From contig JAUZRN010000002.1 in NCBI GenBank assembly GCA_030950375.1, forward strand, positions 1-64,000: DNA of 64,000 bases, read 5' to 3'. This DNA is from Rhodothermus sp. Lineage in GTDB: Bacteria > Bacteroidota > Rhodothermia > Rhodothermales > Rhodothermaceae. Below are positions 36,674 to 46,167 of this stretch, piece by piece (within the stretch, counting starts at the first letter, position 1; each line of letters opens with the position of its first letter). The notes beneath the pieces are model-generated. The model saw only the letters and a program-made list of their open reading frames with translations. It did not search any database and was not told the origin of the DNA. Position numbers and translations under genes: made by a program.

Positions 36674-38778
36674 AGTGGAAAAGGTGGTGTGGGGGCATCA
36701 TAGGGCTATGGTTACTGGGATCGGTGCGGCCGCTGGTGGCCCAGGCCCCGTTATGGCTGATCAATGAACGCACCACGATCCGTGCCATCTCGTTTCGGTT
36801 TGTGGACTCGCAGACTTTTGAGGAAGACCAGCTGCGGGCGCAGATGGTCTTGCAGGCGCCTTCCTGGTGGGATCGCCTCAAGAGATGGCTTCCTTTTGTC
36901 GAGCCACCGCGCTATTTGTTCGATCCGATTGAACTGGCCCGCGACGTGGTGCGTCTGCGCCGCTTCTATGCCCGTAATGGCTTTCTGCATGCCGAGATTA
37001 CCTATCCAGCTTCGCAACTTGACACCGTACGGAACCAGATCCATATCGTGCTGAGCATTCGTGAAGGACCGCCCCTGGTGATCCAGGACGTGGGTTTTTA
37101 CGATCCGGAAGGGCGCTATCTGGTGACTACACTCGATCCAGGATTGCGGGAGCGCTGGCGTCGATTCCGGAGCCGGATTGCCTTTCGGATAGGAGATCGG
37201 TATACCGAAACACGTCGGGTGGAAATTCAGGATGCTGTGCTGAACTGGTTCCGGGACCGGGGATATGCCTTTGCGCGTGTGCGCTCGGAGGCGCGCATCG
37301 ATTCGGTCTTCAATACTGTAGACCTGCGGTTTATCGTGGATACAGGGCCTCGGGGATACTTCTGGGAAATTCAAATCGAAGGCAACCGTCGGGTGAGTGA
37401 TCGGGTGTTGCTTCGAGAGCTGCCCTTTCGAAAGGGAGAGACGTTTTCACAGCGCAAGGTGGTAGAGGGACAGCGGCAGCTTTTCGGGCTGGAAATCTTT
37501 CGAGTGGCGCTGGCCGAGGTGCCGCCACAGCCACGCGACAGTACGGTAACCGTACGCTACCGGGTTGCCGAGTCGGCGTTGCGGTTTCTGGTGCTGCAGG
37601 GAGGCTTCGGGCGTAGTGAAGGCCTGGGCGCTGAAGTGCGCTGGACGCATCGTAACTTTCTGGGGGATGCACGCACACTGACGCTGAATCTGGTGGCGCA
37701 GACCGGCCTGCTGGCGCGACGGGGACCGGGAACACCGACGCCCCGGCTGTTTCGCTTCAGCGCCCTGTTTCGCCAGCCCTATCTGTTTTCCAGACGGATG
37801 GAGCTGCTGCTCTCACCGTTCCTGGAATACCAGCGTGACCCTCTGCTCGAAGACAGCGATGAGCCACTCCAGATTAACACGCGTGAGTTTGGGTGGACCA
37901 CCACGGTGTTTTACGAGATCTATCCTTTCCGTACCATTACACTCCAGCATGCTTTCAGTCGGGCGCTGCAGCTTACTCAGCAGCGACGCGACACGACAAG
38001 CGCGCGTGACCTGTTCGACAAAAGCATCCTTTCGTTGACGGCTACCTTCGGGCGAACGAACAACTATTTCAATCCGCGCCGGGGGTATCTTGTGCGGCCG
38101 TTTGCCGAACTGGGAGGTGGGCTCATCGGCTCGGAGATCGAATACTATCGCATAGGAGCCGAACTGACGGGCTATCTCCCACTTACGCGCCGTAGTGTAC
38201 TGGCCGGTCGCCTGCTCTTCGGTCGGTTGGAGCCGCTGGGACGTAGCCGCGAGGCCCTGGCCGGACGTCGAGGTCGTGCCGACAGCCTGCGCTACGAAAA
38301 CCGCTTCGACCCCATGCTTTTTTATGCGGGCGGTAGCAGCGATGTACGTGGATGGGGTCTCCAGCAACTCGGTTCCAAGGTAACCCGCCTGCAGGTCAGC
38401 AATGGCGACACCACCATTTACTATGAACCCATTGGCGGCAATCGTAAGCTGGTGGTGAACGTAGAGCTGCGCTTTGGACTTCCGGGCTTAAGCAGCAACT
38501 GGCAGGGCGCCGCGTTTCTGGATGGTGGTCAGCTTGGGCAGGATCGGCTGCAATGGCGTACAACAGCTTTCCGCTGGGCAGCCGGTCTGGGCGTGCGCTA
38601 CCGAACGCCTGCCGGCTTCATTCGGCTCGATCTGGCCTACAAACTCAATCCCAGCTACGAAGACCTGCGCGATCCGGCCGACGTATATCGCTATCGTCAG
38701 GGGTTGACCGATCGTCCACCTCGGACGCACTGGCAGCGTCGTCTGCGGTTGCATCTGAGCATTGGACAGACGTTCTGA
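36670..38778 (+). CDS. Omp85-family outer-membrane protein, TamA-like
   Basis: A 702-residue outer-membrane assembly protein with a signal peptide (cleavage near LVAQA-PL). POTRA-type domains occupy roughly residues 30-330 (for example YTETRRVEIQDAVLNWFRDRGYAFARV and YFWEIQIEGNRRVSDRVLLRELPFRKGE). A 16-strand surface-antigen barrel follows, with the family motif FYAGGSSDVRGW and a final strand ending in GQTF. The next gene is tamB, so this is best called the TamA partner, although BamA-like assignments share the same fold. It overlaps the YihY gene by 4 bp and is separated from tamB by 13 bp. Confidence 0.9.
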   Translation: MKWKRWCGGIIGLWLLGSVRPLVAQAPLWLINERTTIRAISFRFVDSQTFEEDQLRAQMVLQAPSWWDRLKRWLPFVEPPRYLFDPIELARDVVRLRRFYARNGFLHAEITYPASQLDTVRNQIHIVLSIREGPPLVIQDVGFYDPEGRYLVTTLDPGLRERWRRFRSRIAFRIGDRYTETRRVEIQDAVLNWFRDRGYAFARVRSEARIDSVFNTVDLRFIVDTGPRGYFWEIQIEGNRRVSDRVLLRELPFRKGETFSQRKVVEGQRQLFGLEIFRVALAEVPPQPRDSTVTVRYRVAESALRFLVLQGGFGRSEGLGAEVRWTHRNFLGDARTLTLNLVAQTGLLARRGPGTPTPRLFRFSALFRQPYLFSRRMELLLSPFLEYQRDPLLEDSDEPLQINTREFGWTTTVFYEIYPFRTITLQHAFSRALQLTQQRRDTTSARDLFDKSILSLTATFGRTNNYFNPRRGYLVRPFAELGGGLIGSEIEYYRIGAELTGYLPLTRRSVLAGRLLFGRLEPLGRSREALAGRRGRADSLRYENRFDPMLFYAGGSSDVRGWGLQQLGSKVTRLQVSNGDTTIYYEPIGGNRKLVVNVELRFGLPGLSSNWQGAAFLDGGQLGQDRLQWRTTAFRWAAGLGVRYRTPAGFIRLDLAYKLNPSYEDLRDPADVYRYRQGLTDRPPRTHWQRRLRLHLSIGQTF

Positions 38779-38791
38779 ACCGGCGCGGCTT

Positions 38792-41700
38792 ATGGAACCC
38801 ACCATGTCCACATCGTCCGTCCGTCGATGGAAGGCTCGTATTGGATGGGCTTTGATGGCGCTGATCGGTACGCCCATCGTGCTGGTGGGCCTCCTGCTGC
38901 TGGTGCTCCAGACTTCCTGGGGAGCTGAACAGATGCGCCGGCTCATTGAGCAGCAGGTGAACGTCCGATTGCAGGGCGGACGGCTGGAAATCGGGGCCTT
39001 GCGGGGCAACTTCGTGCGTACGCTGGCCTTCTACAATGTCGCGTTGCGGGACACAAGCGGACAGACGCTGCTGGCACTGGATACGCTCGAGATGGTTTAT
39101 CTGCCCGAAGCGCTGCTCAAGAAGCGCGTGCACCTACGACAGGTGCGCCTGATTCGGCCACGGCTGAACCTGACGCAGCAGGCCGATAGCGCCTGGAATT
39201 TGCCGCATCTGTTCGCAGCGGCGACGGATACCCCGCAAGCAACTACTGCTGAAGACGCTCCGGACATCTGGATCGATCAGCTGACGGTACGAGAAGGAAC
39301 GGCTATACTCCGTTTCTATGCCCCCCTTACCGACTCGATCTGGCAGCTGCATCGACTTGACGTGCAGCTCGATACGCTGCGATTGCCGCCTGCAGGCTGG
39401 CCTATGCTGGCATGGCTCCGTCTGGAGGCCGTGCTCCAGCCGGCTCGGGTAGCTGACTCGGTGCACGTCACGACGCGCCTTTCGGTACGCAACCGGCGTT
39501 TTACGCTCGACACCTTGCGCATATGGTCCACCCGCAGCCAGGTAACCGGCCGGGGTACGCTGCTTTTACCGGCTGATACGGGACAGATAGAAGCCGTGGA
39601 CTTTCGGTTGAAGGCGTATCCGCTGGCGTTTTACGACCTGATGCCCTTTGTTGCGATTCCAGATCCGAACCGGGCGCTCGAAGGCTTTGTGTCCGTGCAG
39701 GGCAATGGTCGTCTGCTGCAGGCACAGGCTGCACTGCGTACCAGTACGGGCGGTACACTCACGCTGACGGCCGCCTTCACCCCGCTTGTGGATGGTCCTG
39801 TTCACTACCAGGCCGACATACAGATACGCCAACTGAATCCGGCTTTTCTGGGAGGACCGCAGGGACGGCTCGATCTGAAACTTACCGCCGATCTCCGAGG
39901 CACCACGCTGCAGACGCTGGATGGCCAGGTGACGCTGGTGATAGCCGAGGCCTGGTGGGGGGGGTACCGACTGGATCCTACCCGGCTGCAGGTGCATTTT
40001 GTGCAGGGCGACGGCACATTGAGCGCACGGACTGGTCTGCGCGGCGCACGACTCCAGCTGGACGGACGTGCACGTCTCTTCACATCGCCTCCTTCGTTTC
40101 GCCTGGTCGGTACACTCCAGGACCTGGATCCATCGCGTTTGCTGGCGGATACGAGCTGGATGGGACAGCTCAACCTGGCTTTTCTGGTGGAAGGCAAAGG
40201 GATGGATCGGGTGAAGGGACAACTGATGCTGCAGCCTTCGCAGCTGAACCGGGCTATAATCGATGGCGGGCAACTGACCGTGCATTTGCGCGATGATACC
40301 GTACGTTTTGCCCTGGAGGCAAGGCTGGCAGGTGGGCGTATGCAGAGCCAGGGCCGCCTCTACAGAACTTCGACCCTGCGCTATGAAGTGCAGCCTTTTG
40401 TGCTGGAGCAGATCGACGTGGCGGCCTTGCTGGGCGACACCCTTCGCAGTACGGTTAATGGCCGACTCTGGCTGCGCGGCAGTGGAATGGCGCTTGAGAC
40501 GCTCCACCTGGAAGCCGCGCTCGAACTCGATAGCCTGATTTATGGGCCGTACCGGCTGGCGCCGGTGCGTGTGCCCGTTCGGATGGATCACGGTCGACTT
40601 ACAGCCACACCCGAAATTGGGCTGGGCAAGGGGCGTGTAATGTTGCGATTGCAGGGATGGCCGATGGCTCGCCGCCCACGCTGGCAGATCGACCAGGGCC
40701 GATTGGAACAGGTAGATCTGGCGGTCACAGGCGCTGGTTGGACTACGCTGTTGAACGGCTCCTTTGAAGGGTTCTACCGGGGGGCGACCCTGACCACAGC
40801 AGAGGCAGAGGTGACGTTGCATCTGAGGAATTCCCGGATCAATGCGCAGGGAGTGGAGGCGGCCACATTGACCGCTACGCTGCGACGCGGCCTGCTGACG
40901 CTGAGAGGACGGGCGGTATGGCCAGATGGATCACTCCAGCTGGAGGCCCGAGCCGACTCGCTGACGACCGATCCAGTGTACACCATTGAGCGGTTACGCT
41001 TTCAGGGCGTGAACCTGGCGGCTTGGACCGGACAATCGCAGTTCCAGACCCGGCTGAACGGGGCATTGATCCTTCACGGACGGGGTGCAGATCCTCGACG
41101 CATGCAACTGAGCAGCCGATTGCGGCTCGATGCTTCGGAGGTCAATGGTCGATCGGTTGCCGGGCAGTTTCGCGTAACCGCCATAGCCGGTCGGTGGGAA
41201 GCCAGCGGGCGGTTTGGTATGGCTGGCGGACAGGCCCGCTTTGATGTCGGCTTGATGCTGAGGGGGCCGACGCCTCGCTACGCGTTGACGTTCACGGCTG
41301 AACAGCTCGACCTGATGCCCCTGCTCGGGATTGACACCCTTTCGAGTCGTCTGTCGCTCGAAATGGCCCTGGAAGGAGAAGGCGTAGCGCCAAGCACGAT
41401 GCAGGTGCGTGGTCACCTGCACAGTGAGGGCGCCTCTCTCGACGCGCTGACGATCGATCGGTTTGAGGCTCGTTTTTCGATGGAGGAGGGCCTGCTGCAT
41501 CTTGATACCCTGCAGCTACGAAGCAATGTGGCGGCTGTGGAAGGTAAGGGGCAATTAGCGGTGGTTGATCCAGCAGGCACGCGCCTCTCCGAGCTGACCC
41601 TTCAGGTGCAGCTCCACCAGTTGCAGCCGCTGCGACGGCTTGTGGGAGCCCGTCTGCTTTCTCTGGATAGCGGCTACCTTGAGGCACGCGCCTACGGACG

Positions 41701-43903
41701 GCCTGGACAGCTTCGCTTTGAGGGACGCTGGAGTCTGCAAAATCTAATCTTCGATGAGCTGCGGCTTGTGGAGCTGAAAGGGCGCACGGCTGGTGAACTG
41801 GACCGGGCCCGTCGGTTGGCTAAGGCCGAAGCACGCACTCGGGTGCGTTTGCTGACACTGGGCACGTTTCAGGTCGAAGCTGCACGTGCCGAGTTACGCT
41901 ACGATGGTCGCCTGGCCGATTATGAGCTGCGTCTGGCAGTGGATCGCCGACATACCGTCCGTCTTGAAGGACAGGCACTACCGGAACAACAGGCGATTCG
42001 GCTGACGCGACTCGATCTCCGATTGCACGATGCCCGCTGGCGTTTGCTACAACCGGCTACCTTTACCTATGGCACGGCTTATCGCGTCCAGGGATTGCTG
42101 CTTTATACCGAGGCGCAGGATCAACAGCTGGCAGTTGACGGGGTAATCGATCCGGACGGTACGCAGAGCTTTGTGCTTACATTGGAAGGCTTTCGTCTGG
42201 AGACCATCACCGACCTGTTTGAACTGGACGGGTTGGGCGGAGCGCTCAGCGGAACGGTGGATCTGACCGGTCCGGCCACGGCGCCCCGGTTGAGCGGACA
42301 GCTGCTGCTGGATCTGGTCTCGGAAGGACGTCCGGTAGGCGATCTGCGGTTCGTGCTGCAGTACGACAGCCTGCGGCTCTGGATGGATGCCCGGTTGCTG
42401 CACCAGGCCGATGCGAGTACGATGACGCTGCGCGGGACCATACCACTGGACCTGCGGCTACAGGTACCCCCGGAAGCCCCCCCGTTCGATCCAGATCAGG
42501 CACCCCTCGACCTGACCCTGACCGCCGATACGTTCGCCATTGCCTGGATTCAGCCCTTCCTGGATCCTGAGATCCTGCGGAATGTGCGTGGGCGGCTGGT
42601 CGGACAGCTCCATATTGGTGGGACACCGACCACGCCCTTACTGGATGGACAGGTCCGCCTTTTTGACGGAGCCGTCTATCTGCCAGCATTAGGGGTTTCC
42701 TATCGGAATATTCGGGCAGAAGCCCGCATGACGGGTAATCGGATGCTGGTAACATATTTCGAATTGCACTCGGGCGGACGGCTTACCGGAAGCGGTACGG
42801 TACAGTTTGAAGCGTTGACACTGGGCACGCTCGACCTGCGCATGGAGGCCCAGTCATTTCTGGCGGCCGACAACCGTGCTTATCGGACTGTTCTTTCGGG
42901 TACGCTGACGTTGAGGGGGACCACCGAACAGCCGGAAGTGGCCGGCAACCTGCAGGTGATCAGCGCCGACATTTACCTGATCGAGCAGACTGCGGTGGCC
43001 GACATGGAGCACGTCCGGCTCACCGAAGCCGATTTGCAGATGCTACGCCAGTACTTTGGCGTGCGCATCACCGAAGCAGATACCATTACTTTTGATTTCT
43101 ATGAAGCTGCGCGTATGCAACTGAACCTGCGCATGGAACGCGACGTGTGGCTTCGTTCAAACGCTAATCCTGAAATGACCGTCCAGTTTACAGGCACGCT
43201 TACGGTGCAGAAAGAACCCTATCAGGATCTACAGCTCTTCGGAACCATCGAAGTGATTCCCGAACGCAGCTACATCGTGCAATTCGGCAAAAGGTTTGAT
43301 ATTACGGAAGGAACGCTTTCATTCAACGGGCCAGCCGACGATCCGGAGCTCAAGCTGAAAGCGCGGTATGTCGTGCCGGCGCGTGAAGATCAATCAAACC
43401 AGGTGATCATCCTGCTGTCGGTCAGTGGGCGATTGGAACGGCTCGATCTGACGTTGACGTCGGAAAATCCATCGGGACTCGACTTGCCAGATATGATCTC
43501 GTACATTGTCTTCGGACGTCCGGCCGGGCAGGCACTTGCCTCCCTGGCTCCCGGTCGTAACAGGGCAGGGGGTGGGTTGCTGGGACGTGGAGCTGGCTTG
43601 GCGCTTGGACAGCTGGCTGGCATTGTCGAGGGACTTGCTGGTGAAGAACTTGGACTGGATGTGGTCGAAATCGAACCTGACGGCCTCCAGGGTGCCAAGC
43701 TGACCGTTGGTAAATACGTCTCACCCCGCCTGTTTGCGGCTGTCAGCCGACCGATCGCCTTTGGAAGAAACATAGCCACACAGCGGACGGAAGTCTATAC
43801 AGAGTTTACGGTCGAATACACCATTTTCGACGCAATGATTGTGCGCGTGACCAGCCAGGGGACGACGATGCGGATCAACCTGCTGTGGCGCTATGCCTAC
43901 TGA
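38792..43903 (+). CDS. tamB: TamB/AsmA-like envelope-spanning protein (DUF490)
   Basis: A protein of about 1703 residues anchored by one N-terminal membrane helix (IGWALMALIGTPIVLVGLLLLVL) and otherwise made of long, repetitive, amphipathic beta sequence, the 'beta-taco' groove that carries phospholipids or helps build outer-membrane proteins. The C-terminal 350 residues are the TamB domain: LDLRMEAQSFLAADNRAY…, then RSYIVQFGKRFDITEGTLSFNGPADDPELKLKARY, and GLDLPDMISYIVFGRP. Start ATG at 38792, with another 12 bp later. It follows its TamA-like partner by 13 bp and overlaps mlaE by 11 bp, linking TamAB and Mla genes in one unit. Confidence 0.93.
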   Translation: MEPTMSTSSVRRWKARIGWALMALIGTPIVLVGLLLLVLQTSWGAEQMRRLIEQQVNVRLQGGRLEIGALRGNFVRTLAFYNVALRDTSGQTLLALDTLEMVYLPEALLKKRVHLRQVRLIRPRLNLTQQADSAWNLPHLFAAATDTPQATTAEDAPDIWIDQLTVREGTAILRFYAPLTDSIWQLHRLDVQLDTLRLPPAGWPMLAWLRLEAVLQPARVADSVHVTTRLSVRNRRFTLDTLRIWSTRSQVTGRGTLLLPADTGQIEAVDFRLKAYPLAFYDLMPFVAIPDPNRALEGFVSVQGNGRLLQAQAALRTSTGGTLTLTAAFTPLVDGPVHYQADIQIRQLNPAFLGGPQGRLDLKLTADLRGTTLQTLDGQVTLVIAEAWWGGYRLDPTRLQVHFVQGDGTLSARTGLRGARLQLDGRARLFTSPPSFRLVGTLQDLDPSRLLADTSWMGQLNLAFLVEGKGMDRVKGQLMLQPSQLNRAIIDGGQLTVHLRDDTVRFALEARLAGGRMQSQGRLYRTSTLRYEVQPFVLEQIDVAALLGDTLRSTVNGRLWLRGSGMALETLHLEAALELDSLIYGPYRLAPVRVPVRMDHGRLTATPEIGLGKGRVMLRLQGWPMARRPRWQIDQGRLEQVDLAVTGAGWTTLLNGSFEGFYRGATLTTAEAEVTLHLRNSRINAQGVEAATLTATLRRGLLTLRGRAVWPDGSLQLEARADSLTTDPVYTIERLRFQGVNLAAWTGQSQFQTRLNGALILHGRGADPRRMQLSSRLRLDASEVNGRSVAGQFRVTAIAGRWEASGRFGMAGGQARFDVGLMLRGPTPRYALTFTAEQLDLMPLLGIDTLSSRLSLEMALEGEGVAPSTMQVRGHLHSEGASLDALTIDRFEARFSMEEGLLHLDTLQLRSNVAAVEGKGQLAVVDPAGTRLSELTLQVQLHQLQPLRRLVGARLLSLDSGYLEARAYGRPGQLRFEGRWSLQNLIFDELRLVELKGRTAGELDRARRLAKAEARTRVRLLTLGTFQVEAARAELRYDGRLADYELRLAVDRRHTVRLEGQALPEQQAIRLTRLDLRLHDARWRLLQPATFTYGTAYRVQGLLLYTEAQDQQLAVDGVIDPDGTQSFVLTLEGFRLETITDLFELDGLGGALSGTVDLTGPATAPRLSGQLLLDLVSEGRPVGDLRFVLQYDSLRLWMDARLLHQADASTMTLRGTIPLDLRLQVPPEAPPFDPDQAPLDLTLTADTFAIAWIQPFLDPEILRNVRGRLVGQLHIGGTPTTPLLDGQVRLFDGAVYLPALGVSYRNIRAEARMTGNRMLVTYFELHSGGRLTGSGTVQFEALTLGTLDLRMEAQSFLAADNRAYRTVLSGTLTLRGTTEQPEVAGNLQVISADIYLIEQTAVADMEHVRLTEADLQMLRQYFGVRITEADTITFDFYEAARMQLNLRMERDVWLRSNANPEMTVQFTGTLTVQKEPYQDLQLFGTIEVIPERSYIVQFGKRFDITEGTLSFNGPADDPELKLKARYVVPAREDQSNQVIILLSVSGRLERLDLTLTSENPSGLDLPDMISYIVFGRPAGQALASLAPGRNRAGGGLLGRGAGLALGQLAGIVEGLAGEELGLDVVEIEPDGLQGAKLTVGKYVSPRLFAAVSRPIAFGRNIATQRTEVYTEFTVEYTIFDAMIVRVTSQGTTMRINLLWRYAY

Positions 43904-44702
43904 GCCGGAAGCCCTCGACATTCCAGTGCGTCCTTCCGAACGCATCGGCCGCGCATTTTTTGAACGGGCCGGTGGGCTGGTGCTGTTTATTGGTCGATTC
44001 TTTCGCGACGTGTGGCGTCCCCCCTATGAAGTACGCGAGTTGATCAACCAGATGGATGAAGCTGGCTCGAAGAGCTTTATCCTGACGGCCGTTACGGGCA
44101 TGGCCATCGGAGTGGTACTGGCCATGCAGAGCCGGGGAACGCTTGCCCGCTTCGGTGCTGAGGCGGTACTGCCTAATATGCTGGCCCTTTCGGTTTTTAA
44201 AGAGATTGGCCCGGTTATCACGTCGCTGGTACTGGCCGGACGTCTGGGCGCTGGCATGGCGGCCGAACTGGGCTCAATGCGCGTAACTGAGCAGATCGAC
44301 GCGCTCGAAGTGGCGGCGCTTAAGCCTTTCCATTACCTGGTGATTACGCGGGTGCTGGCCTGCGTGGTGATGTTTCCGATTCTGACGATCTGGACGAACA
44401 TGATTGCCCTGGCTGGCGGCTATGTTGAGTCGGTCATCTCAGCGGACATGGACTATCGACTTTTCTGGAACAGTGCGTTTTCCAGCCTGCGTTTTGCGGA
44501 TCTGTTTGTCGATACGCTCAAGACCAGTGTGTTCGGCTTTCTGGTGGGCATTGTCAGCTGTTATCTGGGCTATACCGTGCAGGGAAGTACGCGTGAGGTC
44601 GGACAGGCGGCTATGCAGGCAGTGGTGATTTCGTCGTTGTTGATTTTGCTGGCCGACGTGGTCGTTGTCCGCATTTCGCTGTTTCTGTATGGCGCCCTGT
44701 GA
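43893..44702 (+). CDS. mlaE: MlaE-family ABC permease for phospholipid transport
   Basis: A 269-residue inner-membrane permease of the MlaE family. Characteristic sequence: SFILTAVTGMAIGVVLAMQSRGTLARFGAE, FKEIGPVITSLVLAGRLGAGMAAELGSMRVTEQIDALEVAALKPFHYLVITRVLA (the cytoplasmic coupling helix with its EQIDAL motif) and the C-terminal IVSCYLGYTVQGSTREVGQAAMQAVV. It works with MlaF (ATPase) and MlaD (MCE protein), both encoded downstream, to move phospholipids between the membranes. It overlaps tamB by 11 bp. Unusually, about 670 bp of gene-free sequence separates it from mlaF. Confidence 0.95.
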   Translation: MPTEPEALDIPVRPSERIGRAFFERAGGLVLFIGRFFRDVWRPPYEVRELINQMDEAGSKSFILTAVTGMAIGVVLAMQSRGTLARFGAEAVLPNMLALSVFKEIGPVITSLVLAGRLGAGMAAELGSMRVTEQIDALEVAALKPFHYLVITRVLACVVMFPILTIWTNMIALAGGYVESVISADMDYRLFWNSAFSSLRFADLFVDTLKTSVFGFLVGIVSCYLGYTVQGSTREVGQAAMQAVVISSLLILLADVVVVRISLFLYGAL

Positions 44703-45368
44703 TAGGTTGACCCGGTATAGGAAAGGAAACGTCGGGGATTGCCACTAAGGCTTCTCCTGAAAACCGCCCCACCCCCAACGTGTCAAAGCGCGCTAACTCC
44801 AAATGCGCCGTCTACCGCACCAGCTCGGACTGGCATACCAGCTGCTGACCGTGTCACCGACGGTATAAGACCAGTTCAGGCCAGGTGATGTGCTTTCTTT
44901 GCTGGGTAGGGGGATCAGAGGGCCTGAGGGGGTTGTCTGTTGGGGCAGCGTTGCCGTCAAAAGCCGCCGTGCGCGGTTGGGTGGGGGTTGGTTGGAGGCC
45001 CCTTTCACGAAGGGAGACTGGTTTATGTGAAGACCGTTGCGTTGATGGACGCGGCCTATCGGCTACAGGTTCGCTGAGAAGGTCGCCAGATGGAAAAGGT
45101 TCAGCGGGGGTACGTCCACGAGGGCAGGCGAGCATTTATTGTTTCTTCAGAGAGCGGCGGACAAAGTAAGGGATGACTTTTCTCCGAAGCAGAATGTACC
45201 CGGGAAGCTCCAGGGTTGTAAGGGAAGTTTGCGTCGTTACGGGCATTACTTAAAGTGGTAACTGTTACAGAGGCAACATGGACGTTGCGGATTTTACTAT
45301 ATTGAACCCAACTTTTTTCAGAAGACGTATTCGTGCAGATCCTGTCCGCTTTTAGATCATCTGGAGCA
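44703..45368 (+). other. Gene-free spacer splitting mlaE from mlaF
   Basis: I see no supported gene in about 670 bp. The longest frames (about 94 codons plus, 141 codons minus, the latter running into mlaF) have no recognisable motif. The first half is very GC-rich with long G-runs; the last 100 bp are more AT-rich (ATTTTACTATATTG near 45290) and may contain a promoter for mlaF-mlaD. No strong terminator hairpin was found after mlaE, so read-through is possible. Confidence 0.5.
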
Positions 45369-46106
45369 ATGCCGTCGCCCGAGATTGTGGTAGCATTGCG
45401 CGATGTGCATAAGCGTTTCGGGGAGCGAGAGGTACTGCGTGGGGTGTCGCTGGACGTGCCGGCGGGCACCTCGGCGGTGGTCATGGGCGGCTCGGGGACA
45501 GGCAAAAGCGTACTGCTCAAGCACATTGTGCGCCTGCTGGTGCCCGACCGCGGCGCCGTGTGGGTGTTCGGCCAGCGGGTTGATCAGCTCGAAGGCGAGG
45601 CGCTCGATCGGCTACGCCTTTCGGTCGGCTATCTTTTTCAGAGCGGGGCCCTGTTCGATTCAATGACCGTGTACGAAAACCTGAACTTTTTGCTGGAACG
45701 GCATACCCGGCTCAGCCGGGCCGAGCGCCGCGATCGTATTCTGGAGACGCTTGAGTGGGTGGGCCTGGGGCATACGGCTATGCAATACCCGGCCGAGCTT
45801 TCCGGTGGCCAGCGCAAACGCATTGCCCTGGCCCGGGCGATCATCCTGGAGCCCCGGTTGCTGCTGTACGACGAGCCCACCACCGGACTTGACCCGGTTT
45901 CGGTCCGCACCGTCTCGGAGCTTATCGTGCGTCTGCGCGACGAACGGGGCATTACGTCGATAGCCATCACCCACGATCTGCTCTGCGCGGAAATCATTGC
46001 CGACCGGGCGCATTTTCTGCACGAAGGACGCATTGTGATGAGCGGAACGCTTGACGAATTGAGACGGGCCGATCACCCTGTGCTACGCAACTTCTTCGGA
46101 GCCTGA
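45369..46106 (+). CDS. mlaF: MlaF-family ABC ATPase for phospholipid transport
   Basis: A 245-residue ATPase partner of MlaE. Walker A is GGSGTGKS, the signature is LSGGQRKRIALARAI, Walker B is LLLYDEPTTGLDPVSVRTV, and the switch is AITHDLLCAEIIADRAHFLHEG. The GTSAVVMGGSGTGKSVLLKH form is typical of the Mla/Mkl group. The start is set at the ATG at 45369 (MPSPEIVV); a start 36 bp upstream is open but adds non-family sequence. MlaD follows 61 bp downstream. Confidence 0.94.
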   Translation: MPSPEIVVALRDVHKRFGEREVLRGVSLDVPAGTSAVVMGGSGTGKSVLLKHIVRLLVPDRGAVWVFGQRVDQLEGEALDRLRLSVGYLFQSGALFDSMTVYENLNFLLERHTRLSRAERRDRILETLEWVGLGHTAMQYPAELSGGQRKRIALARAIILEPRLLLYDEPTTGLDPVSVRTVSELIVRLRDERGITSIAITHDLLCAEIIADRAHFLHEGRIVMSGTLDELRRADHPVLRNFFGA

Positions 46107-46167
46107 CGAATTCAAGCCATTGCGCTACGGCTTTTTCATGATAGGGGTTCACGAACCAGGTACCATC

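Noticed and set aside
39566-40822. A 418-codon minus-strand frame inside tamB
   Set aside because: It is rich in Gln, His and Arg, as expected from the reverse complement of Leu/Asp/Arg-rich coding sequence, and lies wholly within a clear DUF490 gene.
44885-45169. A 94-codon plus frame in the mlaE-mlaF spacer
   Set aside because: The translation is Gly/Arg-rich with scattered Cys and no motif; the G-rich composition makes chance open frames likely.
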